DNA of 64,000 nt, from assembly GCA_023392615.1 (NCBI GenBank), contig JAEVYT010000030.1:620001-684000 (forward strand). Direction: 5' to 3'. How positions within the stretch are numbered: the stretch's first letter is position 1; every line of letters begins with the position of its first letter. The notes beneath the pieces were generated by a model. That model ran no database searches and was not told where the DNA came from. It was given only the letters and a program-made list of their open reading frames with translations. Position numbers and translations under genes: made by a program. Source of the stretch: Bacillota bacterium. Lineage in GTDB: Bacteria > Bacillota > Clostridia > Lachnospirales > Lachnospiraceae. Below are positions 46,040-55,124 of this stretch, piece after piece.

Positions 46040-48147
46040 TGAGAAAGCAAATTATAAAGAAAATAACAGTTTACATATTAATATTATCATTAGCTCTTAT
46101 TACTACCGGATGCGCTAGTCCTAAAAGTGTTCAAACCTCTAAAGGGCTTACTGCTAAGGATCTGATTGAACCAGTAGCGGCACATGATACTTATGTGAAA
46201 GCATTCTATGGAGATATTATGAATGTGGATGTTCTGAATGGAAGAGTCAGTCCTGATGTGAAGTATCTATCATTTGATAAGTCAGTTACTTTTGGAGAGT
46301 ATTGTGTAGACAGAGGAGATAAAGTGAAAAAAGGAGATGTTCTCGCTAGGTCATATACGGCAGGAACAGAGGGGATGCTAAAGGATCTTAAGAAGCAGCT
46401 GCAGGATTTAAAGGATAAATTCAATTATGATAATTCCACTAAAGAATATCAGCTATCCATACTTAAGGATCAACTTAGTATGATTGATAAGAGTAAAAAT
46501 AGAGATGAATATGTTTCAAAACAAGCTGAGATTGATAAAAGTCAATTATTAATCAGTCAATCAAATGATCTTGAAAAATTGGAAGAAAACCACTTAAAAG
46601 ATCAGATATCAGATTTAACAGGAAGTAATGCTGTTTATGAAGTAAAAGCACCATATGACGGTTATATTGTCAGTTTAATGAATGTTAAGCAAGGGGATAT
46701 CATTTCAACAGCGGGAAAGGTAATTGGTTTTGCAGATACTACTAAGGCTGTGGTTCAGACGAATTTTATAGAACCCAGTGTAGCATCACAATATGTTAGA
46801 ATGTTTATGATGATTAATGGCAAAGAATATAAAATTAAATATACACCATATAGCGATACTGATTATAAAAGTATTACAGCAGCAGGAGATACTCCGATCG
46901 GTAATTTTTCATTTACAAATAACACGAATGATACATTAATTGGTTCATTTGCAACCGTGGTTTTAGTTAGGGAAGAAAAAAAGCATGTTCTCTGCATACC
47001 CAATGAATCAATCAACCAGGATAACTCCGGTCAGTACATATTCAAAATTGAGAACAATAAAAAGGTTCGATACGATATTAAAACAGGTATCTCAGATGGG
47101 GTATATACAGAAATCCTTGATGGCGTTAAGGAAGGAGATAATGTATTCACTTGGGATAATAATAAAGATGCTACATTTTCTAAGGATGCGGTGAAAAAGG
47201 GTGATTTTTCAAAAGAATACAAAACAGGAGGTGAAAAAGTATGGCTAAATGAAAAGCCGATCACTTTGGACACCGAGGGTACCAATGTAGTATTTAATTC
47301 CTTTGCAGTTAGAGAGAGGAATAAGATAAAAGCGGGACAGACAATTGCATATGTAGTATCTTCCGCGGATGATGTTACTCTGGTTGAAAAGAAATTCGAA
47401 TTAAATGCTCTTAAAAAGAAAATATCTGGGATAGATGTTAGTTATAATGCATCAATGAGATTAAAGAAGAATGAATTGAACAATTTGAAGTCAACCTTTG
47501 AACGTAATATTAAAAATACAGAGATTAAGCTACTAAAACTTGACTATGATTATCAAAAATCAGAATTAGATAAACAGCGTCAAATTCTGGAACAGGAAGT
47601 TTCGAAGATATCAGCGATGTCAAAAGTATCGAAAATCGTTGCAAAAGAAGATTGTGTTATTACTGGTTTAGGACATTTATCAAAAGGTGATATCATACAG
47701 CCAACAACAATCATAGCAAAGACAGCGAAAATCAATGACTTTTATATCGCGATAACTGATGATCAATGTCCGCTGAATTATGGGCAGAAGGTTAAAGTGG
47801 TAGATGATAGTAAAAGTAAAACAGATGGTATGGTTATTACTACTTGGAATGATTCTCTTCCCACACAGTTAAAAAATCCTGGAGTTTTAATTAAGGTAAA
47901 CGATTTTACAAAGGTTAATCATAATTTTATGACCACGTTAGCGCAGACAAATATAGCTAAAAACGTTATAATGATCGACAATTCTTATGTTTTTACCACG
48001 GAAAGATGTTCCTATGTGAAATATAAGGATAAAGATGGTAAGATTGTACGAAAAGTTTTTATACCGGGTGGCTCTGATGAGAAGTATTGTTGGGCGGTAA
48101 CCGATATACCAGAGGGTTTGGAACTGATGAAAAATACAGAAAAGTAG
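46039..48147 (+). CDS. Lipoprotein adaptor with two tandem adaptor modules
   Basis: 702 residues, nearly twice the size of its neighbour. Signal peptide with lipobox TTGC. Module 1: CVDRGDKVKKGDVLARSY, coiled coil (about 115-195), APYDGYIVSLMNVKQGDII, barrel, and SDGVYTEILDGVKEGDNV. Module 2: VRERNKIKAGQTIAYVV, coiled coil (about 450-530), AKEDCVITGLGHLSKGDII and a second barrel region ending near residue 695. Each module has the same order of parts as the protein at 44903, so this is an internal duplication. Likely partner of the permease at 48162, whose gene begins 14 bases later. Confidence 0.85.
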   Translation: MRKQIIKKITVYILILSLALITTGCASPKSVQTSKGLTAKDLIEPVAAHDTYVKAFYGDIMNVDVLNGRVSPDVKYLSFDKSVTFGEYCVDRGDKVKKGDVLARSYTAGTEGMLKDLKKQLQDLKDKFNYDNSTKEYQLSILKDQLSMIDKSKNRDEYVSKQAEIDKSQLLISQSNDLEKLEENHLKDQISDLTGSNAVYEVKAPYDGYIVSLMNVKQGDIISTAGKVIGFADTTKAVVQTNFIEPSVASQYVRMFMMINGKEYKIKYTPYSDTDYKSITAAGDTPIGNFSFTNNTNDTLIGSFATVVLVREEKKHVLCIPNESINQDNSGQYIFKIENNKKVRYDIKTGISDGVYTEILDGVKEGDNVFTWDNNKDATFSKDAVKKGDFSKEYKTGGEKVWLNEKPITLDTEGTNVVFNSFAVRERNKIKAGQTIAYVVSSADDVTLVEKKFELNALKKKISGIDVSYNASMRLKKNELNNLKSTFERNIKNTEIKLLKLDYDYQKSELDKQRQILEQEVSKISAMSKVSKIVAKEDCVITGLGHLSKGDIIQPTTIIAKTAKINDFYIAITDDQCPLNYGQKVKVVDDSKSKTDGMVITTWNDSLPTQLKNPGVLIKVNDFTKVNHNFMTTLAQTNIAKNVIMIDNSYVFTTERCSYVKYKDKDGKIVRKVFIPGGSDEKYCWAVTDIPEGLELMKNTEK

Positions 48148-48161
48148 AGGATATGGCGTAA

Positions 48162-50954
48162 ATGTTTCAATATTTATTACAAAAAATAATTAATAAAAAA
48201 TGGATGATTATTAGTCAATTGATTGGCATTGTTTTATTAATCGGAATAGCAACGTCAAATCCTATGTATTTGAATGCGGCACTTTCCCGAATGTTGACTG
48301 ATGAATTCAATGCAAAGGTTGAAAAAAATCAAACCTGGCCATTTGAGATAGTTACATCAAAAGATTTTGACGTTAATACAAAGACAGCAGATGTGAATAA
48401 GGTTAATGACTTTATGCAACAGATTCCAGATAGCTTCAATGCTAAAACACACAATACAATTCGTTATTCACAACTTGATACGAGTTTGGCAGAGTCCCTT
48501 CTTGGAAGAGAAGAAAACAGTAAAAAAGTTTATAATGTTGCATCCATGACGGATATGGAAAAGCATATTAAAATTGTATCGGGTAAAATGTATTCGAATG
48601 AAATTAAGGATGGGAAGATTGAAGCGATAGTTAGTGAAGCAGCTATGGTATCGTTGGATGTACTGTTGAACGAGGAGCTTAAGTTAAAATCTTTTAAATC
48701 ACCGGATGGCAAGCCGATTATTATAAAGATTGTCGGAGTATATAAAGAAGCAGATCCGAGTGATATGTTCTTTACTACAAAGCCAGATCGATATACAAGT
48801 CAGTGTTTTATACCGTCGTCCATATTTGACAAAATGTTTTTATCAAAGAGCCTTCAAACAATAAAAATGAACGTTACTTGGACTTCACAAATGGAGTACA
48901 AGAATATGGATATTCATAATATTGGTCATATTCTAAAGAAAACATACGATATCAGCGGAGGAGAATATAAAAATACTTTAAAGTCTACGAATTATATTAA
49001 TGTTTTAAAGGATTTCGATAGTAAAATGGATCGAATTCGTACCACTTTTTGGATTCTCCAGGTTCCGTTATTGATATTACTATGTGCCTTTTTATTCATG
49101 ATATCCGGTCAAATGTTGAAGATGGAGCAAAGTGAAATATCTGTTATGAAAAGTCGTGGTGCCAGTCGATTGCAGATTATAGCGCTGTATTTTTACCAAA
49201 GCTCTATATTGGCAGTAATCGGTTTATTAATAGGAATCCCATTAGGTCGATTGTTTACCGGAGCACTTGGAAGTACCAATGAATTTTTACAATTTTCAAG
49301 CTTAAGAAATCTTAATATTCAATATACCTATGATATATTTTTATCTGCTTTTGCTGCCGCAATCTTAACGATTCTGGTAACCATTATACCGGTATTCCGG
49401 TTTAGTGATATCTCAATTGTAGCATTGAAGCAACAAAAGTATCAAAGTAAGAATCCTTTTTGGGAACGCTTTTTCTTGGATTTTATCTTAATTGGAATTG
49501 CGTTGTATTGCTATTATACCTATTCAAAGAATACCACTAATATAGTGGCTACCGTAGTAACAGGAAAAGGGGCGGAACCATTATTATACTTAGGAAGTTC
49601 CATCTTTGTATTGGGACTGGGTATGTTTTATATGAGAATACAGCCATTACTGATTAAATTGATCTATTTTATCGGGCGGAATCATTGGAAGCCTGCTTCC
49701 TATACTTCGTTCCTTCAAACAATCAGAGTTGGTAAAAAACAACAGTTTATTATGCTGTTTATGATTATGATGGTATCCCTTGGTATCTTTGATTCTGTTG
49801 TTGCCAGAACGATTGTTGTAAATGCAGAAAAGAATATTCGCTATTTAGATAGCGCTGATGTATCATCGTTAGAATTATGGAAAAATAACGGAACAGGTTC
49901 TTCGATGGCACTGCCGTTTACCTATTACGAACCAGATTATGATAGATATGCTACAATTAAAGGTGTTAACAAAACAACAAAAGTAGTAATTGATAAACAG
50001 GCTTATATTAAGACCTCTGCTGAAGAACTAAAGGGTAATTTGACGCTGATGGGAATTCAAACGAAGGAATTTGGTAGTATGATTTCTCTACCAGATAATT
50101 TAAACAGCGAAAATTATTACAAACAATTAAATAATATGGCTAAGGCTTCTAATAATATACTGGTATCTTATAATTTTAAAGATAAGCTTGGTTATCATAT
50201 CGGAGATAAAATAGAGATATATAATCATAAGGATAATGATTATACCGGAACCATATGTGGATTCTTTAAATATTGGCCAACCTATAAGGATAAGAAACCT
50301 ATCATTACAGAGGATGGTAATTTTAAAGAAGATGATCTTTATATGATTGTTGCGAATATAGCATCTCTGCAGGATACTCTAGGAGTAATACCGTATTATG
50401 TATTTATGGATTTTAAAGGTGATACGAAGGCTTATTATGATTTTGTCGCTAAGAATGAACTATTAATATCTGATTATACTGACATGACAAAAGATTTGGA
50501 TGGGATTAGAACGGATACACTATTCCAGGGAACGAATGGTATTCTGACGATGAGTTTTATCATTATTCTGGTACTATGTGTAATAGGATATTTGATTTAT
50601 TGGATTCTATCGATCAGATCCAGAGAATTACTATTTGGTGTATTACGAGCGATGGGTATGAGAAAGAGGGAAATCAATCAGATGTTGATTAGCGAACAAA
50701 TTTTCTCGGGAATATTCCCGATCATCGCAGGAGGATGTATCGGATACTTTGCTTCTGTATTATTTGTACCTTTATTGCAGACGGCATATGCAACCTCAGA
50801 TCAGGTGCTTCCATTAAAATTATTGATACGATCTGATGATATGATAAGATTATTTATCGTTGTCTTAATGGTACTATTAGTCAGTTTAGGTGTAATTATG
50901 AGAATTGTATCAAAATTAAATATTACAAATGCTTTGAAACTGGGCGAGGATTAA
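48162..50954 (+). CDS. Large FtsX-type ABC permease
   Basis: 930 residues. One N-terminal helix (about 14-34), an external domain of about 250 residues (MacB_PCD-like), three helices with the FtsX pattern (about 285-415; SEISVMKSRGASRLQIIALY), further helices near 430-500, a second external domain (about 545-790), and three closing helices with the second FtsX repeat (LLFGVLRAMGMRKREINQML). Two FtsX blocks in one chain are the rule for Gram-positive peptide or lipid exporters. It is made with two adaptors and two ATPases; the substrate is unknown. Confidence 0.9.
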   Translation: MFQYLLQKIINKKWMIISQLIGIVLLIGIATSNPMYLNAALSRMLTDEFNAKVEKNQTWPFEIVTSKDFDVNTKTADVNKVNDFMQQIPDSFNAKTHNTIRYSQLDTSLAESLLGREENSKKVYNVASMTDMEKHIKIVSGKMYSNEIKDGKIEAIVSEAAMVSLDVLLNEELKLKSFKSPDGKPIIIKIVGVYKEADPSDMFFTTKPDRYTSQCFIPSSIFDKMFLSKSLQTIKMNVTWTSQMEYKNMDIHNIGHILKKTYDISGGEYKNTLKSTNYINVLKDFDSKMDRIRTTFWILQVPLLILLCAFLFMISGQMLKMEQSEISVMKSRGASRLQIIALYFYQSSILAVIGLLIGIPLGRLFTGALGSTNEFLQFSSLRNLNIQYTYDIFLSAFAAAILTILVTIIPVFRFSDISIVALKQQKYQSKNPFWERFFLDFILIGIALYCYYTYSKNTTNIVATVVTGKGAEPLLYLGSSIFVLGLGMFYMRIQPLLIKLIYFIGRNHWKPASYTSFLQTIRVGKKQQFIMLFMIMMVSLGIFDSVVARTIVVNAEKNIRYLDSADVSSLELWKNNGTGSSMALPFTYYEPDYDRYATIKGVNKTTKVVIDKQAYIKTSAEELKGNLTLMGIQTKEFGSMISLPDNLNSENYYKQLNNMAKASNNILVSYNFKDKLGYHIGDKIEIYNHKDNDYTGTICGFFKYWPTYKDKKPIITEDGNFKEDDLYMIVANIASLQDTLGVIPYYVFMDFKGDTKAYYDFVAKNELLISDYTDMTKDLDGIRTDTLFQGTNGILTMSFIIILVLCVIGYLIYWILSIRSRELLFGVLRAMGMRKREINQMLISEQIFSGIFPIIAGGCIGYFASVLFVPLLQTAYATSDQVLPLKLLIRSDDMIRLFIVVLMVLLVSLGVIMRIVSKLNITNALKLGED

Positions 50955-51010
50955 TAATAATTCTGTGTAGCCCTAGAAAAAGGAATGCACGAGTGAGAAT
51001 GAGGTAAAAT

Positions 51011-51700
51011 ATGAATCAGTCATTAATTAATGTCGAACACGTAAACCAAATATTTAATAAGGGTCGTTCTAATGAATTTCAAGCTCTGAAAGATATTAAC
51101 TTTCAGATCGAAGAAAAAGGTCTGATTATTCTTCGAGGTAGATCTGGTTCGGGTAAAACAACTTTGTTAAATATATTGGGAGCATTAGATTATCCGGAAA
51201 GCGGTATCGTAAAATTCGATGATGTGAATATCACAGAGATGTCGGAAGCAAAAAGAGAACAGCTAAGACGTGAGCAGTTTGGATTTGTATTTCAGTCCGT
51301 ATCGTTGGTTCCGATGATGAATGCCTATGAGAATGTTGAATTAGCTATGCGACTTGCAGGTATGAATGAGAATCGAAAAGCCAGGGTTGAAGAATCTTTG
51401 AATATGGTTGGTCTTGGTAATCGTATGACGCATATGCCGGCTGAAATGTCAGGTGGTGAGCAGCAAAGAGTAGCAATTGCTAGAGCAGTATCTCATAAAC
51501 CAAGAATTATTTTTGCAGATGAGCCGACTGCTGAATTAGATACTCAAACTGCACACGAGGTGCTCAAGCTATTTAAAGAAATGATAGAAAAAGAAGGAAT
51601 TACTATCGTAATGACAACCCATGATATAAGCTTAATGAACCTTGGCGATATGTTAATTCAGTTAGAAGACGGTATGGTGAAAGAGGTAAGTAAAAGATAA
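51011..51700 (+). CDS. ABC ATPase 1 of the export system (LolD/MacB type)
   Basis: 229 residues. Walker A GRSGSGKTT, Q-loop FVFQS, signature MSGGEQQR, Walker B IIFADEPTAELD and switch TTHD. Belongs to the family that drives FtsX-type permeases by mechanotransmission. The unusual aspect is a second, different ATPase gene 36 bases downstream; a heterodimer would suit a single permease with two non-identical halves. Confidence 0.93.
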   Translation: MNQSLINVEHVNQIFNKGRSNEFQALKDINFQIEEKGLIILRGRSGSGKTTLLNILGALDYPESGIVKFDDVNITEMSEAKREQLRREQFGFVFQSVSLVPMMNAYENVELAMRLAGMNENRKARVEESLNMVGLGNRMTHMPAEMSGGEQQRVAIARAVSHKPRIIFADEPTAELDTQTAHEVLKLFKEMIEKEGITIVMTTHDISLMNLGDMLIQLEDGMVKEVSKR

Positions 51701-51736
51701 CAGGGTTTTATATCCGCCAAAGGAAAGGGTAATGAT

Positions 51737-52621
51737 ATGGCTGAAGCAATGGTTAAGTCAGACAACTTAGTCAAAATATATAAGACAAAGGACATAGAGG
51801 TTCTAGCTCTCCAAGGACTTGATTTAAACGTAGAAGCTGGTGAATTTATGGCTATAATCGGCAATAGCGGAAGTGGTAAAAGTACATTTCTTAATATGAT
51901 TGGTGGGCTGGATCGACCAAGTGCCGGAAAATTATATGTGGATGGTAAGAATCTGTTTACAATGACCAATAAGGAACTAGTAGATTATAAAAGAAATACG
52001 GTAGGTTTTGTATGGCAGAACAATGCCAGAAATTTAATTCCATATCTTTCTGTATTGGATAATATCAAAATGCCAATGCAGTTCAATAGCTTAAAGGAAA
52101 AGAAAGAAAAATCATTAGAGCTCTTAGATATGGTTGGATTATCAAAGAAAAAAGACAATAAACTATACCAACTCTCAGGTGGTGAGCAGCAACGTATTGC
52201 AATCGCAATTGCATTAGCAAATTCTCCAAAGGTATTATTAGCAGACGAGCCTACAGGTGCTGTCGATCGCGCTACCGCAGATACAATTTTTGATGTATTT
52301 AGACGATTAAACAGAGAGCTTGGTCTTACCCTTATTGTGGTTACACATGACGTAGAGTTATCTTCAAAGGTTGAACGTGTGGCCGCTATCCGTGATGGGA
52401 AAATCAGTAGTGAGCTTCTGTTAAGGGAGGCTGTTGATTTGGATGCAGAAGATGCTCATATAGATGGATGGGGAAGAAAAACACATCAGAAGGAATATGT
52501 TGTAGTTGACAGAGCGGGACGTATCCAGATTCCAAGAGAAGTATTGAATGAAATGGAGCTGGATGGTAATAAGATGGTATTGGATTTTAAGGACGGAAGA
52601 ATTACAATTGATAGACCTTAA
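51737..52621 (+). CDS. ABC ATPase 2 with C-terminal AbrB-like domain
   Basis: 294 residues. ATPase core: Walker A GNSGSGKST, Q-loop FVWQN, signature LSGGEQQR, Walker B VLLADEPTGAVD, switch VTHD. After about residue 225 comes a linker (LLREAVDLDAEDAHIDGWGR, in two parts) and then VVVDRAGRIQIPREVLNEM with MVLDFKDGRITI, the swapped-hairpin pattern of AbrB/SpoVT/MazE DNA-binding dimers. The tail could dimerise the ATPase or bind another ligand; DNA binding is unproven. AAAGGAAAGG before ATG. Confidence 0.88.
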   Translation: MAEAMVKSDNLVKIYKTKDIEVLALQGLDLNVEAGEFMAIIGNSGSGKSTFLNMIGGLDRPSAGKLYVDGKNLFTMTNKELVDYKRNTVGFVWQNNARNLIPYLSVLDNIKMPMQFNSLKEKKEKSLELLDMVGLSKKKDNKLYQLSGGEQQRIAIAIALANSPKVLLADEPTGAVDRATADTIFDVFRRLNRELGLTLIVVTHDVELSSKVERVAAIRDGKISSELLLREAVDLDAEDAHIDGWGRKTHQKEYVVVDRAGRIQIPREVLNEMELDGNKMVLDFKDGRITIDRP

Positions 52622-52693
52622 TAACAAGTAGTGAGGATATCCGATAACGGGTAATTATAAAGAGTGTGGTATTTGTTGATTTAAGTAATTTTA

Positions 52694-52738
52694 GGGGACG
52701 TTTTTCAGTTGTATTAAGGCTGAAAGATGTCCCTTTTA
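52694..52738 (+). terminator. Rho-independent terminator of the export operon
   Basis: GGGACGTTTTTCAG (52695-52708) pairs with CTGAAAGATGTCCC (52720-52733) with two G-U pairs, followed by TTTTATT. Confidence 0.85.
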
Positions 52739-52790
52739 TTGAATGGGAATATCTGATTGACCTTCAGCTACAGTTATTTACGTGAACGGA

Positions 52791-52819
52791 TTGACAATTA
52801 TTAAATTAAGGTGTAGACT
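52791..52819 (+). promoter_or_regulatory. Predicted promoter of the MFS-ROK-kinase operon
   Basis: TTGACA (52791-52796), 17-base spacer, TAGACT (52814-52819), 58 bases before the MFS start. Confidence 0.65.
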
Positions 52820-52877
52820 AAAAACACTTAATAAAGCAACTTTATAAAGACTATTAATTATTGGGAAGGAGATTTTT

Positions 52878-54095
52878 ATGGCAACTGGGTTCTTAATCAT
52901 TATTTACATGGCATTTATTAGTTTAGGGTTACCAGATTCATTACTTGGATCTGCTTGGCCTATGATATGGCCAGATATGAACACATCGTTTGGTACTGCA
53001 GGCATCATTACAATGGTGATATCGGGAGGTACAATAATCTCGAGCTTACTCAGTGGAAGAATTATAAAAAAATTTGGCACAGGTAAGGTGACCTTAATCA
53101 GCTGTTTACTAACCGCAGCGCCATTAATGGGATTTTCAATCGCTCCTTCTATTCTATGGATCATATTATTAGCGATACCGCTTGGATTAGGTGCTGGTTC
53201 TGTAGACTCAGCCCTGAACCATTATGTAGCTGAAAATTATAAAGCACATCATATGAATTGGTTACATTGTTTTTGGGGAGTTGGTGCTACCACCGGTCCA
53301 ATTATAATGTCTTACTATACTACAAAGCATAATTCTTGGAGAGAAGGTTATATGGCTGTATCGATCATACAATTTGCATTTGTAATTATCCTATTTATTA
53401 CCCTTCCACTCTGGAAGAAGGTAGCGCAGATCCACGAGCGAGAAAAAATGAATCAAGAGCCTGTGGATGCGATTCACATGGATAATTCGATGCAACCACT
53501 TAACCAAACAAAACAGAGTATATTTAAAATCAAAGGTGTTAAATTCACACTATTAGCATTTTTATTGTATTGCGGTACTGAAATCACAGTGGGTTTGTGG
53601 GGCGCCAGCTACTTAGTTGGGGCAAGACACATCTCCGCAGAACGAGCCGCTGGATGGGTTTCCCTTTATTACGGTGGAATTACTACCGGAAGATTAATTA
53701 CCGGTTTTATAACGATGAAAGTAAGTAATCGTGTATTGATCCGATGTGGTCAATTTATTGCTTTGGTAGGTGGATTTTTATTATTACTTCCGTTACCGGT
53801 TGTATGTTCTCTGATAGGATTTGTTTTAATTGGACTTGGACTTGCGCCGATTTATCCCGGTTTGATCCATGAAACACCGAAACGCTTTGGAAGCGAGAAT
53901 TCTGCTGATTTAATCGGATATCAGATGGCGGTTGCTTATACTGGAAGCACATTTTTACCACCATTGTTTGGGGCATTAGCAATGAATACAAGCGTAGCTG
54001 TTTTGCCAATTATTATCTTAGTTTATGTTGTATTCATGCTAGCTAGTACGGAACGAGTGAACAAACTATTATCCTTAAATAGTGTGAGGAGATAA
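52878..54095 (+). CDS. MFS transporter (FucP-like branch)
   Basis: 405 residues, 12 predicted helices. The loop after helix 4 with SALNHYVAENYKAHHMNWLHCFWG (key: LN-YV-NY-HMNWLH-F-G) marks the FucP/sugar branch of the major facilitator family. The short cytoplasmic loop after helix 6 is polar. GAAGGAG before ATG. The next gene starts 4 bases after its stop and encodes a ROK regulator, so a sugar or glycoside substrate is the best guess. Confidence 0.88.
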   Translation: MATGFLIIIYMAFISLGLPDSLLGSAWPMIWPDMNTSFGTAGIITMVISGGTIISSLLSGRIIKKFGTGKVTLISCLLTAAPLMGFSIAPSILWIILLAIPLGLGAGSVDSALNHYVAENYKAHHMNWLHCFWGVGATTGPIIMSYYTTKHNSWREGYMAVSIIQFAFVIILFITLPLWKKVAQIHEREKMNQEPVDAIHMDNSMQPLNQTKQSIFKIKGVKFTLLAFLLYCGTEITVGLWGASYLVGARHISAERAAGWVSLYYGGITTGRLITGFITMKVSNRVLIRCGQFIALVGGFLLLLPLPVVCSLIGFVLIGLGLAPIYPGLIHETPKRFGSENSADLIGYQMAVAYTGSTFLPPLFGALAMNTSVAVLPIIILVYVVFMLASTERVNKLLSLNSVRR

Positions 54096-54099
54096 ATGA

Positions 54100-55092
54100 A
54101 TGGATAAAAAGAGTAATATTATAAAGGATATTAATCTGAATAGGATACGTAAAGCTTTAAAGGAAATAGGTGTCGCAACGAAACCACAATTATCGGAAGT
54201 AACAGGTCTTAGTGTGGTTACAGTAAATTCACTTATAAAAACTTTAATTAATAATGGCGAGATCATAACGGACGAGATGGTAAGTTCAGAAGGAGGGCGC
54301 CCTGCCTTATCTTATCGATTTAACTCATTTTTCCGCATGGCATTGACAATAAATATGCAAGAGTATAAGGGAAAGGATACTGCCTTCTATTGTGTGATTA
54401 ATTTAAGAGGAGAAGTGGTAGAGCGTAAGGAACAGATTTTATACGATGTTAATCTAGAATCATTTGATTTGTATATTGAAGATCTACTAAACCGATATCC
54501 AACCATTCAAGTGATATACTTCGGTATTCCGGGAGAGGAAGTCAAACAAAGATTAGTAATCTGCGATTATGAGAAGCTGCGAGATCAGTCCTTGTCCGGA
54601 TATATTAGTGATCAATTTCATATACCTGTAATATGTGAAAATGATATTAATGCTGCTATTAATGGATATTGTTATAAGAATGAAATCCGCAAAGATCAAT
54701 GTGTTGTCGGACTTTATTTTCCTGAAAAATACCCACCAGGAGCGGGGGTTTATTTAGACAATCACATATATAAAGGAAGGGACGGATTGGTGGGTGAAAT
54801 CAAATATTTACCATTAGGTATTAATTGGGATACCTTTGATTTCGATCCTGAGAAGGTACAAGATATTATAGTTAAAACGGTACAAACGTTTCAATGTTTG
54901 TATAATCCAAACAAAATCATACTTTATGGAGACGGAGTGAAAAGTAATATCAAAGAGCTTCTGGAAAATCGTTGCAGAAGCAAAGTTGAAAAGATGATGG
55001 TTACTGATATAATTTTATCTAACGAATTACATTTAGATTTTGAGGAAGGTATTAACGCGATCGCTTTAGACTACATTGATACCGTAAGATAG
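54100..55092 (+). CDS. ROK-family transcriptional regulator lacking the zinc motif
   Basis: 330 residues. N-terminal winged helix (NRIRKALKEIGVATKPQLSEVTGLSVVTVNSLIKTLINNG in parts; key SEVTGLS-VTVNSL) and a ROK sugar-kinase-like domain (YFGIPGE, CENDINAAINGY, GLVGEIKYLPLG). The CxCGxxGCxE zinc-binding signature of NagC/Mlc-type ROK proteins is missing after GEIKYLPLG, so ligand sensing may differ. AGGAGA at 54087-54092 fits ATG 54100. Likely regulates the upstream transporter. Confidence 0.83.
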   Translation: MDKKSNIIKDINLNRIRKALKEIGVATKPQLSEVTGLSVVTVNSLIKTLINNGEIITDEMVSSEGGRPALSYRFNSFFRMALTINMQEYKGKDTAFYCVINLRGEVVERKEQILYDVNLESFDLYIEDLLNRYPTIQVIYFGIPGEEVKQRLVICDYEKLRDQSLSGYISDQFHIPVICENDINAAINGYCYKNEIRKDQCVVGLYFPEKYPPGAGVYLDNHIYKGRDGLVGEIKYLPLGINWDTFDFDPEKVQDIIVKTVQTFQCLYNPNKIILYGDGVKSNIKELLENRCRSKVEKMMVTDIILSNELHLDFEEGINAIALDYIDTVR

Positions 55093-55124
55093 CGTACGCG
55101 TATGTATTATATGGGAGGGTATGT

